Shown: positions 24,957 to 33,773, counted from the stretch's first letter. The stretch is DNA of 49,905 nucleotides from Dankookia rubra (GCF_004355005.1 NZ_SMSJ01000043.1:1-49905); one strand, 5' to 3'. Numbers and translations are program-made. The notes: generated from the sequence alone by a model not told the origin.

Positions 24957-25928
24957 ATGCCGCACCGCATCCTGCTCTGCCGCACCCTGCATCCGGCCGG
25001 CATGGCCGTGCTGGATGCCCGCCGCGATCTCGACATCGTCGCGCTGCACGACCCGCCGGTGGAGCAATTCCACCAGCACCTTTCCTCGGCCGATGCCGTG
25101 CTCTGCTGGCTCGAGCGGGTGGACCGGGCGGCGCTGGACGCCGCGCCGCACCTGAAGGTCGTCTCCCGCTACGGCGTCGGCTTCGACACGGTGGACATCC
25201 CCGCCTGCACGGCACGCGACATCCCGGTCATGGTCACCAACGGCGCCAACGACCTGAGCGTCGCCGAGCACGCCATGATGCTGATGCTGGCGGTCGCCCG
25301 CCGCGCGCTGGACCATGACCGGCACGTCAAGGCCGGCGGCTGGTGGGACGCGCCAAACCCGCGGATGGTGGACCTGGCGGGCCGCACCGCGCTGGTGGTC
25401 GGCTACGGCCGCATAGGCAGCCGGGTCGCCAATTACTGCCGCGCCTTCCAGATGAAGGTGCTGGTGATGGATCCCGGCTTCCACCCCATGCGCATCGCGG
25501 CCGACGGCTTCGAGCCGATCCGCGACCTGCAGGACGGCCTCGCCCGCGCCGACGTGGTCACGCTGCACTGTCCGCTGACGCCCGCGACGCGGCACCTGAT
25601 GGACGAGGCCGCCTTCGCCGCGCTGAAGCCCGGCGCCATCCTGGTGAACACCGCGCGGGGCCCGGTGGTCTCGCAGGCCGCGCTGGCCGCGGCGCTGCGG
25701 GCGGGCCGGCTGCACGGCGTCGGCCTCGACGTGCTGGAGGTCGAGCCCTCGGATGCGGCGAACCCGCTCTATGCCTTCCCCAATGTCGTGGTCAGCCCGC
25801 ACAACGCCGCCAGCACCGTGGAAGGCCTCGCCCGCATGGCGGCGCGGGCGGCGCGGAACATCCTCGACGTGCTGGACGGCAGGCGCGACCCGGCCTTCAT
25901 GGTCAACCACGAACTCGGCAACCTCTAG
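24957..25928 (+). CDS. D-isomer-specific 2-hydroxyacid dehydrogenase
   Basis: Encodes 323 residues of the SerA/formate-dehydrogenase-like family. The NAD-binding motif is GYGRIGSRV (149-157). The catalytic triad is visible as Arg234 (NTARGPVVS), Glu263 (DVLEVEP) and His282 (SPHNAAS). Residue 172 is Asp (MDPGF), favouring NAD. It lacks the C-terminal ACT domain of long SerA enzymes, so phosphoglycerate is not the certain substrate. The GST gene follows nine bases later, suggesting an operon. Confidence 0.92.
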   Translation: MPHRILLCRTLHPAGMAVLDARRDLDIVALHDPPVEQFHQHLSSADAVLCWLERVDRAALDAAPHLKVVSRYGVGFDTVDIPACTARDIPVMVTNGANDLSVAEHAMMLMLAVARRALDHDRHVKAGGWWDAPNPRMVDLAGRTALVVGYGRIGSRVANYCRAFQMKVLVMDPGFHPMRIAADGFEPIRDLQDGLARADVVTLHCPLTPATRHLMDEAAFAALKPGAILVNTARGPVVSQAALAAALRAGRLHGVGLDVLEVEPSDAANPLYAFPNVVVSPHNAASTVEGLARMAARAARNILDVLDGRRDPAFMVNHELGNL

Positions 25929-25937
25929 GATCCCACG

Positions 25938-26537
25938 ATGAAGCTCTTCTTCGCCGCCGCCTCGCCCTTCGCCCGCAAGGTCACCGTCTCCGCCGCCGAG
26001 CTCGGCGTGGCGATCGAGCGCATCCCCGCGGCGCCGCACCCGATCAACCGCGACCGCGGGGTCGTCGCCAGCAACCCGCTGGGCAAGGTGCCGACCGCCA
26101 TCGCCGACGACGGAACCGTCCTCTACGACAGCCGCGTCATCTGCGAGTACGTCGATGCGCTGGGCGGCGGCAAGCTCTTCCCGACCTCCGGCCCGGCGCG
26201 CTGGCGGGCGCTGACCGAACAGGCGCTGGCCGACGGGCTGATGGATGCCGGCATCCTGCTGCGCTACGAGGCGCTGACCCGCCCGGCCGAGAAGCAGTCC
26301 GACGACTGGAAGGCGGGCCAGATGGACAAGATCACCTGCGCGCTGGACGAGCTGGAACGCCAGGCCGGCGGCCTCGGCGACCGGGTCGATATCGGCACCA
26401 TCAGCATCGGCTGCGCCCTCGGCTGGCTTGACTTCCGCTTCGGCGACCTGGGCTGGCGCAACGGCCGGCCGGGCCTCGCGGCCTGGTTCGCCGCCTTCGA
26501 CGCCCGCCCCTCGATGGCCGCCACCCGCCCGGCCTGA
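25938..26537 (+). CDS. Glutathione S-transferase family protein
   Basis: Encodes 199 residues. The N-terminal thioredoxin-like domain has FAAASPFARKVTVSAAELG, where a Ser rather than a Cys-x-x-Cys lies at the active position, the cis-proline block GKVPTAI, and the DSRVICEYVD glutathione-binding signature. A helical C-terminal domain follows from about residue 88. Such enzymes conjugate or reduce electrophiles with glutathione. It is nine bases downstream of the dehydrogenase gene. Confidence 0.9.
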   Translation: MKLFFAAASPFARKVTVSAAELGVAIERIPAAPHPINRDRGVVASNPLGKVPTAIADDGTVLYDSRVICEYVDALGGGKLFPTSGPARWRALTEQALADGLMDAGILLRYEALTRPAEKQSDDWKAGQMDKITCALDELERQAGGLGDRVDIGTISIGCALGWLDFRFGDLGWRNGRPGLAAWFAAFDARPSMAATRPA

Positions 26538-26631
26538 CCGCCCGGGAGCGAATGATGGGTATTCGTGGGCGGCATTGTCCCGCCGCCCGCGCTTCGCGCT
26601 AGGCTCCGCCCGACCTGCGGAGATGACATCC

Positions 26632-27957
26632 ATGGCCGCGAAGCAACTGCGCCTCGGCGCCTTCATGCGCCCGATCAGCATCCATACCGGCGCCTGGCGC
26701 TATCCCGGCGCCTGGCCGGACGCGAACTTCAACCTGAACGCCTATGTCCGGCTGATCCGCAAGCTGGAGGAAGGCCGCTTCGACGCCTTCTTCATGGCCG
26801 ACCACATGGCCGTGCTGAACATGCCGGTGGAGGCGCTGAAGCGCAGCCACACCATCACCTCCTTCGAGCCGCTGACGCTGCTTTCGGCGCTGGCCATGGT
26901 GACGGAGCGGATCGGGCTGGTCGCCACGGCGAGCACGACCTACAACGACCCCTACCACATCGCCCGGAAATTCGCCTCGCTGGACCATATCAGCGGCGGC
27001 CGCGCCGGCTGGAACCTGGTCACCACGGCGAACCCCGACGCCGCGCTGAATTTCGGCCAGGACGCCCACATGGCGCATGGCGAGCGCTACAAGCGCGCCC
27101 GCGAATTCTACGAAGTCGTCAGCGGGCTCTGGGACAGCTTCGCCGACGATGCCTTCGTCCGCGACGTGGACAGCGGCATCTTCTTCGATCCGGGCAAGAT
27201 GCACGTGCTGGGACACAAGGGCGAGGAACTCTCGGTGCGCGGGCCGCTGAACATCGCCCGCCCCGTGCAGGGCTGGCCGGTCATCGTCCAGGCCGGCGCC
27301 TCCGAGGCCGGCCGGCAGATCGCCGCCGAGACCGCCGAGGCGGTCTTCGGCGCTTCCGCCACGATCGAGGAGGCCCGCGCCTTCTATGCCGACGTGAAGG
27401 GCCGCATGGATGCGCTTGGCCGCGACCGCGACCACATGAAGATCCTGCCCGGCTGCTTCGTCGTGGTGGGCGCGACCGAGGCGGAGGCGCAGGCCAAGCG
27501 GGCGAGGCTCGACAGCCTGGTGCACTACGCCAATGCGATCGCCTCGCTGTCGATGGCGCTCGGCGTCGATGCCTCGGCCTTCGACCCGGACGGGCCGCTG
27601 CCGGACATCCCGGAAACCGAGACAAGCAAGTCCGGCCGCGAGCGCGCCATCCGCCTGGCGCGGCGGGAGAACCTGACGGTGCGGCAGCTGGCGCAGCGGC
27701 TCGGCGGCTATGCCGGGCTCGCCATGGTCGGCACGCCGGCGATGATCGCCGACCGGATGCAGGAATGGCTGGAGACGGAAGCCTGCGACGGCTTCAACGT
27801 GATGTTCCCCTACCTGCCGGGTGGGCTCGAGGACTTCGTCGACCAGGTCGTGCCGGAGCTGCAGCGGCGCGGCCTCTACCGGCGGGAATACGAGGGCGCG
27901 ACGCTGCGCGAGAACCTCGGGCTGCCGCGGCCGGCCAACCGGTTCTTCGCGCGCTGA
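26632..27957 (+). CDS. NtaA/SnaA/DszA-type flavin-dependent monooxygenase
   Basis: Encodes 441 residues of the long luciferase-like monooxygenase group that uses FMNH2 from a partner reductase. Typical blocks are LGAFMRPISIHTGAWRYPG, FDAFFMADHMAVLNMP, LVATASTTYNDPYHIARKFASLDHISGGRAGWNLVTT and VQAGASEAGRQIAAETAEAVF. Known relatives attack nitrilotriacetate, sulfones or dibenzothiophene derivatives; the substrate here is unknown and no reductase gene is adjacent. The ATG at 26,632 is preferred over 26,623 because GGAG at 26,619-26,622 is then correctly spaced. Confidence 0.92.
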   Translation: MAAKQLRLGAFMRPISIHTGAWRYPGAWPDANFNLNAYVRLIRKLEEGRFDAFFMADHMAVLNMPVEALKRSHTITSFEPLTLLSALAMVTERIGLVATASTTYNDPYHIARKFASLDHISGGRAGWNLVTTANPDAALNFGQDAHMAHGERYKRAREFYEVVSGLWDSFADDAFVRDVDSGIFFDPGKMHVLGHKGEELSVRGPLNIARPVQGWPVIVQAGASEAGRQIAAETAEAVFGASATIEEARAFYADVKGRMDALGRDRDHMKILPGCFVVVGATEAEAQAKRARLDSLVHYANAIASLSMALGVDASAFDPDGPLPDIPETETSKSGRERAIRLARRENLTVRQLAQRLGGYAGLAMVGTPAMIADRMQEWLETEACDGFNVMFPYLPGGLEDFVDQVVPELQRRGLYRREYEGATLRENLGLPRPANRFFAR

Positions 27958-28045
27958 GAAGGAAGGCCGGGGAGAAGGTAGTCTCCCCAGGCCCCTCATC
28001 CATTTCGGTGAATCGGCACCCGCCGCGCGGCGGGCGCCAGACCCA
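27958..28045 (+). repeat. Gene-end hairpin element, copy D (single arm)
   Basis: Directly after the monooxygenase stop the sequence GAAGGAAGGCCGGGG opens a 7-bp stem (27,969-27,975 with 27,982-27,988), followed by CCCCTCATCCATTT and a GGCACCCGCCGCGCGG core. It is nearly identical to the reverse complement of the right arm of copy A. The next gene is on the same strand, and only one arm is present. Confidence 0.7.
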
Positions 28046-28162
28046 CGAACATGCCGTGCGACGCCGCCATGGCGCCGCGCCAAGTGCCCGTCACCTCAGC
28101 GTGTGGATTGCCGCCCCGGCGGCCGGCCGGCGTTGGAGACCGAACCAATAAGGAGGAAAGCC

Positions 28163-28510
28163 ATGAAGCACCTTACGGCGCTGGCGCTTGCGGTCCCCCT
28201 GCTTGCGACGACCGGCGCGCTGGCCCAGCAGGCAAGGCCCGAGGGCAACACCGGATCCGGCGCGGCGATGAGCGGCGCGCAGTCGCAATCCTCCGGCATG
28301 CCGGCCGGCACCGCGGCGCCCCAGCCCAATCTGCACAGCCCGGCCCCGGCCGGCGCCAGCAACACGCCGGCGCGTCGCAGGCCCGAAGGCAATCTCGGTT
28401 CCGGCGCGGCGATGAGCGGCGCGCAGTCGCAGGGCATGGGCGCACAACCCAATGCCGGTAGCTCCGCGGCGCCGCAGCCGACCCAAAGCCCGGCCCGTCC
28501 GGCGCGTTAA
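28163..28510 (+). CDS. Small exported protein with a duplicated 18-residue module
   Basis: Encodes 115 residues with signal peptide MKHLTALALAVPLLATTGALA. The mature protein is low in complexity (Ala, Gly, Pro, Ser, Gln) and contains two near-identical copies of RPEGNxGSGAAMSGAQSQ, beginning at about residues 25 and 73, joined by a Pro/Ala linker. No cysteine, aromatic core or known domain is present, so it is probably unfolded in the periplasm. AAGGAGGAAAG gives a strong ribosome binding site. Function unknown. Confidence 0.72.
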   Translation: MKHLTALALAVPLLATTGALAQQARPEGNTGSGAAMSGAQSQSSGMPAGTAAPQPNLHSPAPAGASNTPARRRPEGNLGSGAAMSGAQSQGMGAQPNAGSSAAPQPTQSPARPAR

Positions 28511-28531
28511 GCCGGAAGGGTCAGGTCGCCT

Positions 28532-28569
28532 CGGGCCCCTGGATTCCGCCTGCGGAGTCCAGGGGCCCG
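28532..28569. terminator. Long hairpin between convergent genes
   Basis: An 18-bp inverted repeat with one G-T wobble (28,532-28,549 with 28,552-28,569) lies between the stop of the small exported protein and that of psiF. There is no T-run on either strand. Its symmetry and position suggest a bidirectional transcript end. Confidence 0.6.
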
Positions 28570-28573
28570 GACA

Positions 28574-29155
28574 TCATCCCTTCCCGCCGGCCAGCCGATA
28601 GCCGGCCTTCTCGGCGGCGGCCCGGCACATGTACCCGCCATCCGCCGTCCTGCCGTAGAACTGCGTGCCGGAGGCGTGGAAGATCTGGCTGCCGGGATTG
28701 GCCCAGACCACCGGGTCGCCGCCGCAGGCCCGCTTGGCCGAGGCCTCGGAGGCGAAGCGGCCGTTGCTGTCGGCGGCCACCGGCGCGGCGGCCGGGGCCC
28801 CCGTCGCCGTGTTGCCGCTGAGGCAGCTGCTCATGAAGCGCTCGCGCGGATCGCCGCTGAGCTTCTTCGAAGCGGCCTCCGCGTTGCAGGACCTCATGCG
28901 TTCCTGCTGCGCCGTGAGCGGCGGCTGCTCCGGGCTGGCAGCGGCGCTGGTGCTCAGGCAGTCGCTCATGAAGCGTTGCCGCGCCTCGCCGTTCAGCGCC
29001 TTCGCGCCGGCCTCGGCATTGCAGGCCTTCATCCGCTCCTGCGGCGCGGTCAGGGCGGTCTGTGCCTGCTGCGCCTGCGGCGCCTGCTGCGCCGCCGCCG
29101 GCGCGATCGCCAGCGCCGCCAGGACCGGCAGCACCAGCATCATGCGGGGTGCCAT
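28574..29155 (-). CDS. PsiF-repeat exported protein
   Basis: Encodes 193 residues with a signal peptide ending near residue 22 (IAPAAAQQ). Two PsiF repeats follow: QERMKACNAEAGAKALNGEARQRFMSDCLS at about 39-68 and QERMRSCNAEAASKKLSGDPRERFMSSCLS at about 84-113. Each has the two conserved cysteines. A C-terminal domain (CGGDPVVWANPGSQIFHASGTQFYGRTADGGYMC) resembles short secreted domains with a Cys pair. PsiF in E. coli is phosphate-starvation induced; its role is unknown. The ATG shares one base with the aqpZ stop. Confidence 0.85.
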   Translation of the reverse strand: MAPRMMLVLPVLAALAIAPAAAQQAPQAQQAQTALTAPQERMKACNAEAGAKALNGEARQRFMSDCLSTSAAASPEQPPLTAQQERMRSCNAEAASKKLSGDPRERFMSSCLSGNTATGAPAAAPVAADSNGRFASEASAKRACGGDPVVWANPGSQIFHASGTQFYGRTADGGYMCRAAAEKAGYRLAGGKG

Positions 29156-29940
29156 CAGCGCGGCTCGCGCGCCGGCATCGGCGCCAGCGACTCAGGCGAA
29201 GCGCTGCGGGCGCTGACCGCCGCCGCGGCGCGGTCGAGCGCGTCCTCCTCCGCCTCGGTGCTCAGCCAGCGATGCACCACCCCGGCGACCACGCCGCCGA
29301 GGATGGGCGCGACCCAGAACATCCAGAGCTGCTGCAGCGCCAGGCCGCCGAGCACGAAGGCCGGGCCGGTGCTGCGGGCCGGGTTCACGCTGGTATTGGT
29401 GACGGGGATGCTGATCAGGTGGATCAAGGTCAGGCAGAGGCCGATGGCGATCGGCGCGAAGCCCGCCGGCGCCCTGGCCGAGGTGGCGCCGAGGATCACG
29501 ATGAGGAAGAAGAAGGTCATCACCACCTCGGTGATGAAGCCGGCGCCGAAGGCGTACTTGCCCGGTGATGCCTCGCCGAAGCCGTTCGCCGCCAGGCCCT
29601 TCACCGCGATGTCCCAGCCCGGCTGGCCGGAGGCGATGCCGTAGAGCAGGAAGGCGCCGACCGAGGCGCCGATGACCTGCGCGGCGATATAGGGCAGCGC
29701 CTCGCTGGCCTTGAAGCGGCCGGCGGCGACCAGGCCGCAGGTGACGGCCGGGTTCAGGTGGCAGCCGGAGATATGGCCGATCGCGAAGGCCATGGTCAGG
29801 ACGGTGAGGCCGAAGGCGAAGGAGACGCCAAGCAGGCCGATGCCGACATCGGGGAAGGCGGCGGCCAGCACGGCGCTGCCGCAGCCGCCGAGGACGAGCC
29901 AGAGCGTGCCGAAGAATTCCGCTGCGAGCTTGCGAGACAC
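29155..29940 (-). CDS. aqpZ: Aquaporin Z
   Basis: Encodes 261 residues; the core matches AqpZ and about 30 residues extend the C-terminus as an acidic/Ala-rich tail. The two NPA motifs are at Asn63-Pro64-Ala65 and Asn186-Pro187-Ala188. The water-selective filter residues Phe43, His174, Thr183 and Arg189 fall at the same positions as in E. coli AqpZ. It is an inner-membrane water channel. The start is GTG at 29,940, with GGGAGGG upstream. psiF overlaps its stop by one base, so the two are coupled. Confidence 0.95.
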   Translation of the reverse strand: MSRKLAAEFFGTLWLVLGGCGSAVLAAAFPDVGIGLLGVSFAFGLTVLTMAFAIGHISGCHLNPAVTCGLVAAGRFKASEALPYIAAQVIGASVGAFLLYGIASGQPGWDIAVKGLAANGFGEASPGKYAFGAGFITEVVMTFFFLIVILGATSARAPAGFAPIAIGLCLTLIHLISIPVTNTSVNPARSTGPAFVLGGLALQQLWMFWVAPILGGVVAGVVHRWLSTEAEEDALDRAAAAVSARSASPESLAPMPAREPR

Positions 29941-29991
29941 AGACGATCCCTCCCATCAGGGGCGACACCACCGGCGCCCCGGCCATTCCCA

Positions 29992-30009
29992 GTGTAGCCC
30001 GAGTTACAC
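29992..30009. promoter_or_regulatory. Dyad GTGTA-N8-TACAC between aqpZ and crtD
   Basis: A symmetric site GTGTA-N8-TACAC lies 52 bases upstream of the aqpZ start in the 250-bp divergent region shared with crtD. It has the form of an operator for a dimeric regulator. It does not fit the PpsR/CrtJ spacing TGT-N12-ACA, because only ten bases separate TGT and ACA. The regulator is unknown. Confidence 0.3.
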
Positions 30010-30117
30010 GCCGTCACCGGGCGTCACAGAATAGTGTCACCGTTTCCGCTGCAACCCGATCGTGGGGCTGGCATCCCGCCGTCAGATCTTCGTTGCACGC
30101 CGGAGTGTCTCGCCAGC

Positions 30118-30146
30118 TTGACATTCCCGCAGGGGCCGCCTGAATT
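30118..30146 (+). promoter_or_regulatory. Putative promoter of crtD-crtC
   Basis: A consensus TTGACA (30,118-30,123) is followed after exactly 17 bases by TGAATT (30,141-30,146). The -35 is perfect and the -10 matches three of six positions. A start near 30,153 would give a leader of about 38 bases before the crtD ATG. Confidence 0.5.
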
Positions 30147-30190
30147 CGCGGCATGAGGATGCGTCGCCGCCAGGGCCTGGATCGCGTGGC

Positions 30191-31678
30191 ATGAGCCGGC
30201 GCGTCGTCATCATCGGCGCCGGCGTCGGCGGCCTCGCCGCGGCGCTCGATCTCGCCGCGCGGGGGCGGGAGGTACTGGTGCTGGACCGCGCCGCGGCGCC
30301 CGGCGGCAAGATGCGGCAGATCGCCATCGGCGATGCGCGCATCGACGGCGGCCCGACCGTCTTCACCATGCGCTGGGTCTTCGAGGAGCTCTTCGCCGCG
30401 GCCGGCGCCACCCTGGCCGACCACCTGTCGCTTGCCCCGGTCTCGGTCCTGGCGCGGCATGCCTGGGACGGCGATGCGGCGCGGCTCGACCTCTTCGCCG
30501 ATATCGGTGCCTCGGCCGATGCGATCGGCGCCTTCGCCGGGGCGGCGGAGGCGCGGGGCTACCTCGACTTCGTGGCCCGCGCCAAGCGGACCTATGCGGC
30601 GCTGGAAGGCCCCTTCATCCGCGGCGGGCGGCCGACGCCGGTCTCCCTCGTCAGCCGTGCCGGCATCGGCGGGGTCGGGCGGCTCCTGCAGACCTCGCCC
30701 TTCAGTTCGCTCTGGGCGGCGCTCGGGGAGCATTTCAAAGACCAGCGGTTGCGGCAGCTCTTCGGCCGCTACGCCACCTATGTCGGCTCCTCCCCCTTCC
30801 TGGCGCCGGCGACGCTGATGCTGATCGCGCATGTCGAGCAGTCCGGCGTCTGGCTGGTGGAGGGCGGCATGCACCGCATCGCCCGTGCGATCGAGCGCCT
30901 GGCGGAATCGAAGGGTGCGCAGTTCCGCTACGGCGCGGAGGTCGCGGCGATCCTGACCCAGGGTGGCCGCGCCCGCGGCGTGCGGCTGGCGGATGGCGAG
31001 GTGATCGAGGCCGCCGCGGTGGTCGCCAATGCCGATGCCTCGGCGATCGGCAGCGGGCGGTTCGGCCCGGGCGTGGCCAAGGCGGTGGAGGCCGTGCCCT
31101 GGTCGCGCCGGTCGCTCAGCGCCGTCACCTGGGCGATGCATGTGGCGACCGCGGGCTTCCCGCTGGTGCGGCACAACGTCTTCTTCTCGCGCGACTATCC
31201 CGGCGAGTTCGCCGACCTTTCGGTGCGCGCCCGGGTGCCGGCGACGCCGACCGTCTATGTCTGCGCCCAGGACCGTGGCGACGACGACGCGCATCCGGGC
31301 GGGCCGGAGCGGCTGCTCTGCCTGATCAACGCGCCGGCGCGCGGCGACACGAAGTCGATGACCGCGGCGGAGATCGCCGCGGCGGCCGAGGCCAGCTTCG
31401 GCCTGCTGCAGCGCGCCGGGCTGAGCGTCTACCGCGACCCCGCGCGGGAGGTGCTGACCACCCCCTTCGGCTTCGAGCGGCTCTTCCCGGCGACCGGCGG
31501 CGCGCTGTACGGGATGGCGGTGCATGGCTGGCAGGCGAGCTTCAGCCGGCCCGGGGCGCGCACGAGGCTGCCCGGCCTCTACCTCGCCGGCGGCAGCGCG
31601 CATCCCGGCGCCGGCGTGCCGATGGCAACACTGTCCGGGCGGCTGGCCGCGGCGGCGGTGCTGGAGGACGCAGGATGA
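30191..31678 (+). CDS. crtD: Hydroxycarotenoid 3,4-desaturase (methoxyneurosporene dehydrogenase) CrtD
   Basis: Encodes 495 residues of the CrtI/CrtD FAD-dependent desaturase family. The dinucleotide-binding motif is VVIIGAGVGGLAAALDLAARG (about 5-25), with GGKMRQI and IDGGPTVFTMRWVFEELF following. The C-terminal LPGLYLAGGSAHPGAGVPMATLSGRLAA is the family signature. It is called CrtD rather than CrtI because its ATGA stop is coupled to crtC and a separate crtI lies at 35,963. In spirilloxanthin or spheroidene pathways CrtD introduces the 3,4 double bond after CrtC hydration. Confidence 0.9.
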   Translation: MSRRVVIIGAGVGGLAAALDLAARGREVLVLDRAAAPGGKMRQIAIGDARIDGGPTVFTMRWVFEELFAAAGATLADHLSLAPVSVLARHAWDGDAARLDLFADIGASADAIGAFAGAAEARGYLDFVARAKRTYAALEGPFIRGGRPTPVSLVSRAGIGGVGRLLQTSPFSSLWAALGEHFKDQRLRQLFGRYATYVGSSPFLAPATLMLIAHVEQSGVWLVEGGMHRIARAIERLAESKGAQFRYGAEVAAILTQGGRARGVRLADGEVIEAAAVVANADASAIGSGRFGPGVAKAVEAVPWSRRSLSAVTWAMHVATAGFPLVRHNVFFSRDYPGEFADLSVRARVPATPTVYVCAQDRGDDDAHPGGPERLLCLINAPARGDTKSMTAAEIAAAAEASFGLLQRAGLSVYRDPAREVLTTPFGFERLFPATGGALYGMAVHGWQASFSRPGARTRLPGLYLAGGSAHPGAGVPMATLSGRLAAAAVLEDAG

Positions 31679-32622
31679 ACGCGATCACCGCGGCGCGCGG
31701 CTGGGAATTCGACCGTCCCGTCCCGCCGCACGGCTATGCCTGGTGGTATGTCGATGCGCTGAGCGACGACGGCCGGCACGGCATCACCATCATCGCCTTC
31801 ATCGGCACGGTCTTCTCCCCCTGGTACGCCTGGTCGCGCCGCTGGGGAGCCGGCGATCCGGAGAACCATTGCTGCATGAACGTCGCGCTTTATGGCGCGC
31901 CGCGCCGCTGGGCGATGACCGACCGGCCGCGAACAGCGCTGCGGCGCGGGCCGGATGCCCTGCAGATCGGGCCGAGCGGGATGGAATGGGACGGCAATGC
32001 CCTGACCATCCGGATCGAGGAGGTGACGGCGCCGGTCCCCGGCCGGCTGCGCGGCACGGTGCGGGTGATCCCGCAGGCCATCTCGACCCGCAGCTTCCTG
32101 CTGGACGCGGTGGGGCGGCACCGCTGGCAGCCGATCGCCGCGCGCTCCCGCGTCGAGGTTGCGCTCGAGAGCCCGGCGCTGCGCTGGTCGGGCCCGGCCT
32201 ATTTCGACACCAATGCCGGCAGCGTGCCGCTCGAGCAGGATTTCGTCGACTGGGACTGGTGCCGGGCGCCGATGCCGGACCAGACGGCGGTGCTGTACAA
32301 CGCGCTGCGGCGCGACGGCACGGCGCAGTCGCTGGCGCTGCGCGTCGGCGCCGACGGCGCCGTCGAGGATATCGAGCCGCCCCCCGCCGCCGCCCTGCCG
32401 CGCGGCTTCTGGGGCGTGAAGCGGCCGGCGCGGTCGGAGGACGGCATGGCGCGGCTGGTCCGCCCGCTGGAGGACACGCCCTTCTACACCCGGTCCGAGA
32501 TCCGCACCCGGCTGCTGGGGCGGGAGGCGACGGCGGTGCATGAGAGCCTGGCGCTGGACCGCTTCGCCGCGCTGCCGATCCAGGCCATGCTGCCGGTGAA
32601 GGTGCCGCGGGCCTTCCGCTAG
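31675..32622 (+). CDS. crtC: Carotenoid 1,2-hydratase CrtC
   Basis: Encodes 315 residues. The N-terminal WEFDRPVPPHGYAWWYVDALSDDGRHGITIIAFIGTVFSPWY and the following NHCCMNVALYG match the lipocalin-like CrtC family. CrtC adds water at the 1,2 double bond of acyclic carotenes such as neurosporene and lycopene. The ATG overlaps the crtD stop by four bases. Its TAG overlaps the TAG of the convergent ATP-grasp gene in the palindrome CTAG at 32,619-32,622. Only one copy is present. Confidence 0.92.
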   Translation: MNAITAARGWEFDRPVPPHGYAWWYVDALSDDGRHGITIIAFIGTVFSPWYAWSRRWGAGDPENHCCMNVALYGAPRRWAMTDRPRTALRRGPDALQIGPSGMEWDGNALTIRIEEVTAPVPGRLRGTVRVIPQAISTRSFLLDAVGRHRWQPIAARSRVEVALESPALRWSGPAYFDTNAGSVPLEQDFVDWDWCRAPMPDQTAVLYNALRRDGTAQSLALRVGADGAVEDIEPPPAAALPRGFWGVKRPARSEDGMARLVRPLEDTPFYTRSEIRTRLLGREATAVHESLALDRFAALPIQAMLPVKVPRAFR

Positions 32623-33773
32623 CCCGCGGTCCTCCCGGCCGGGGCGTGCAGCGCCGGCTCCGCCGCATTCCAGCCGACGTCGAGCGTCGCCACTTCCCCG
32701 AAAGGCACGCCCCGCCGGTTCGCCTCGCTGATGATCGGCCAGGCGGTCCAGGGCATGGTCAGCAGCGGCAGCGGATCGGCCGCGCGCCAGGTGACGTCCG
32801 GCGTGCCGAGGAGGTGCCGGAGGTTGGCGCGGAAGCGCGGCCAGTCGCCGAAGCTGCCCTGCGTCTCCGTCACGCAGGACCAGAACTGCTGCAGTCGCCG
32901 CTCCGGCCGGAACCGCAGCGGATGCGCGGGGTCGAGGATGGCGGGCGCGAGGTCGGCCTCGGCGAAGAAATGCAGGCCGCTGGTGGTGCGCGGGTTGCAC
33001 TCGATGCCCCAAGGGATGCCCGCGGCATCGACGATGAAGTCGAAGGCGATGAAGCCGCACCAGCCGGTCGCGGCGACGAAGCGGGCGATCCAGGCCTCGA
33101 TCGCCGGGTGCTCGACGCGCTCGAACCCCACGGCGACCGAGCCCGACATCAGCGTGCCGCGATAGACTGCGGTGCCCTGCACGCGCCCCGCCTGCGCCAG
33201 GGTGCAGCTGCTGTGCTCCTCCCCCCGCACCAGGCGCTGCACCACGGCAGGCTCGGGTTGCGGCAGCGGCGTCCCGCGCGGAATGCGGCGGACGCCGCGG
33301 CCGGAGCAGGAATGCACCGGCTTGACGATGACCTCGGCGGCCTCGGCCAGGTCGCGCGCGGCCGGGTCATTCAGCGCGAAAGTCTCCGGCACCGCCAGCC
33401 CGGCCTCGGCGGCTGTCAGGGCGAAGCCGTGCTTGTCGTGCAGCCGCAGGACGAGCTCGGGCGGCATGGCCAGCAGCCGCACGCCCGCCGGCAGCAGCGG
33501 CCGCAGGAAGGCGACATGCATCGCCTCCTCCGAAACCGGCACCACCAGCGACACGCCTTCCTCCCGCACCACGCGCGCCAGGTCGCGCAGATAGGCGGCC
33601 GCGTCCTCGGCCGGCGCGGTGACGCGGATGCTGCGGTCGACGCTGCGCGAGGCACCGGCCAGGTGCCGCGGGTGCGGCTCCGCCACCACCACGCGCCAGC
33701 CGGCGGCGGCGAAGCTGCGGGCGATGTCGAGCGCCTTGGGCAGCCGCCCCAGGGTCAGCAGCACGGTGTTCAT
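32619..33773 (-). CDS. ATP-grasp enzyme of unknown substrate in the carotenoid gene group
   Basis: Encodes 384 residues. An N-terminal Rossmann-like domain (NTVLLTLGRLPKALDIARSFAAAGWRVVVAEPHP) resembles carbamoyl-phosphate synthase large-subunit-like ATP-grasp proteins. A kinase-like half follows: VIVKPVHSCSGRGVRRI around residue 147, then the metal-binding FDFIVDAAGIPWGIECNPRTTSGLH with the Glu-Cys-Asn-Pro-Arg motif. ATP-grasp enzymes usually join a carboxylate to an amine, thiol or hydroxyl through an acyl phosphate. The ATG overlaps the P450 stop (ATGA), so both are made together. A role in ligating an oxidised carotenoid is inference from context. Confidence 0.88.
   Translation of the reverse strand: MNTVLLTLGRLPKALDIARSFAAAGWRVVVAEPHPRHLAGASRSVDRSIRVTAPAEDAAAYLRDLARVVREEGVSLVVPVSEEAMHVAFLRPLLPAGVRLLAMPPELVLRLHDKHGFALTAAEAGLAVPETFALNDPAARDLAEAAEVIVKPVHSCSGRGVRRIPRGTPLPQPEPAVVQRLVRGEEHSSCTLAQAGRVQGTAVYRGTLMSGSVAVGFERVEHPAIEAWIARFVAATGWCGFIAFDFIVDAAGIPWGIECNPRTTSGLHFFAEADLAPAILDPAHPLRFRPERRLQQFWSCVTETQGSFGDWPRFRANLRHLLGTPDVTWRAADPLPLLTMPWTAWPIISEANRRGVPFGEVATLDVGWNAAEPALHAPAGRTAG

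Noticed and set aside
23367-26681. A 1,104-codon minus-strand open frame opposite livG, livF, dehydrogenase and GST genes
   Set aside because: Same reason: no recognisable domain, skewed composition, and antisense to well-supported genes.
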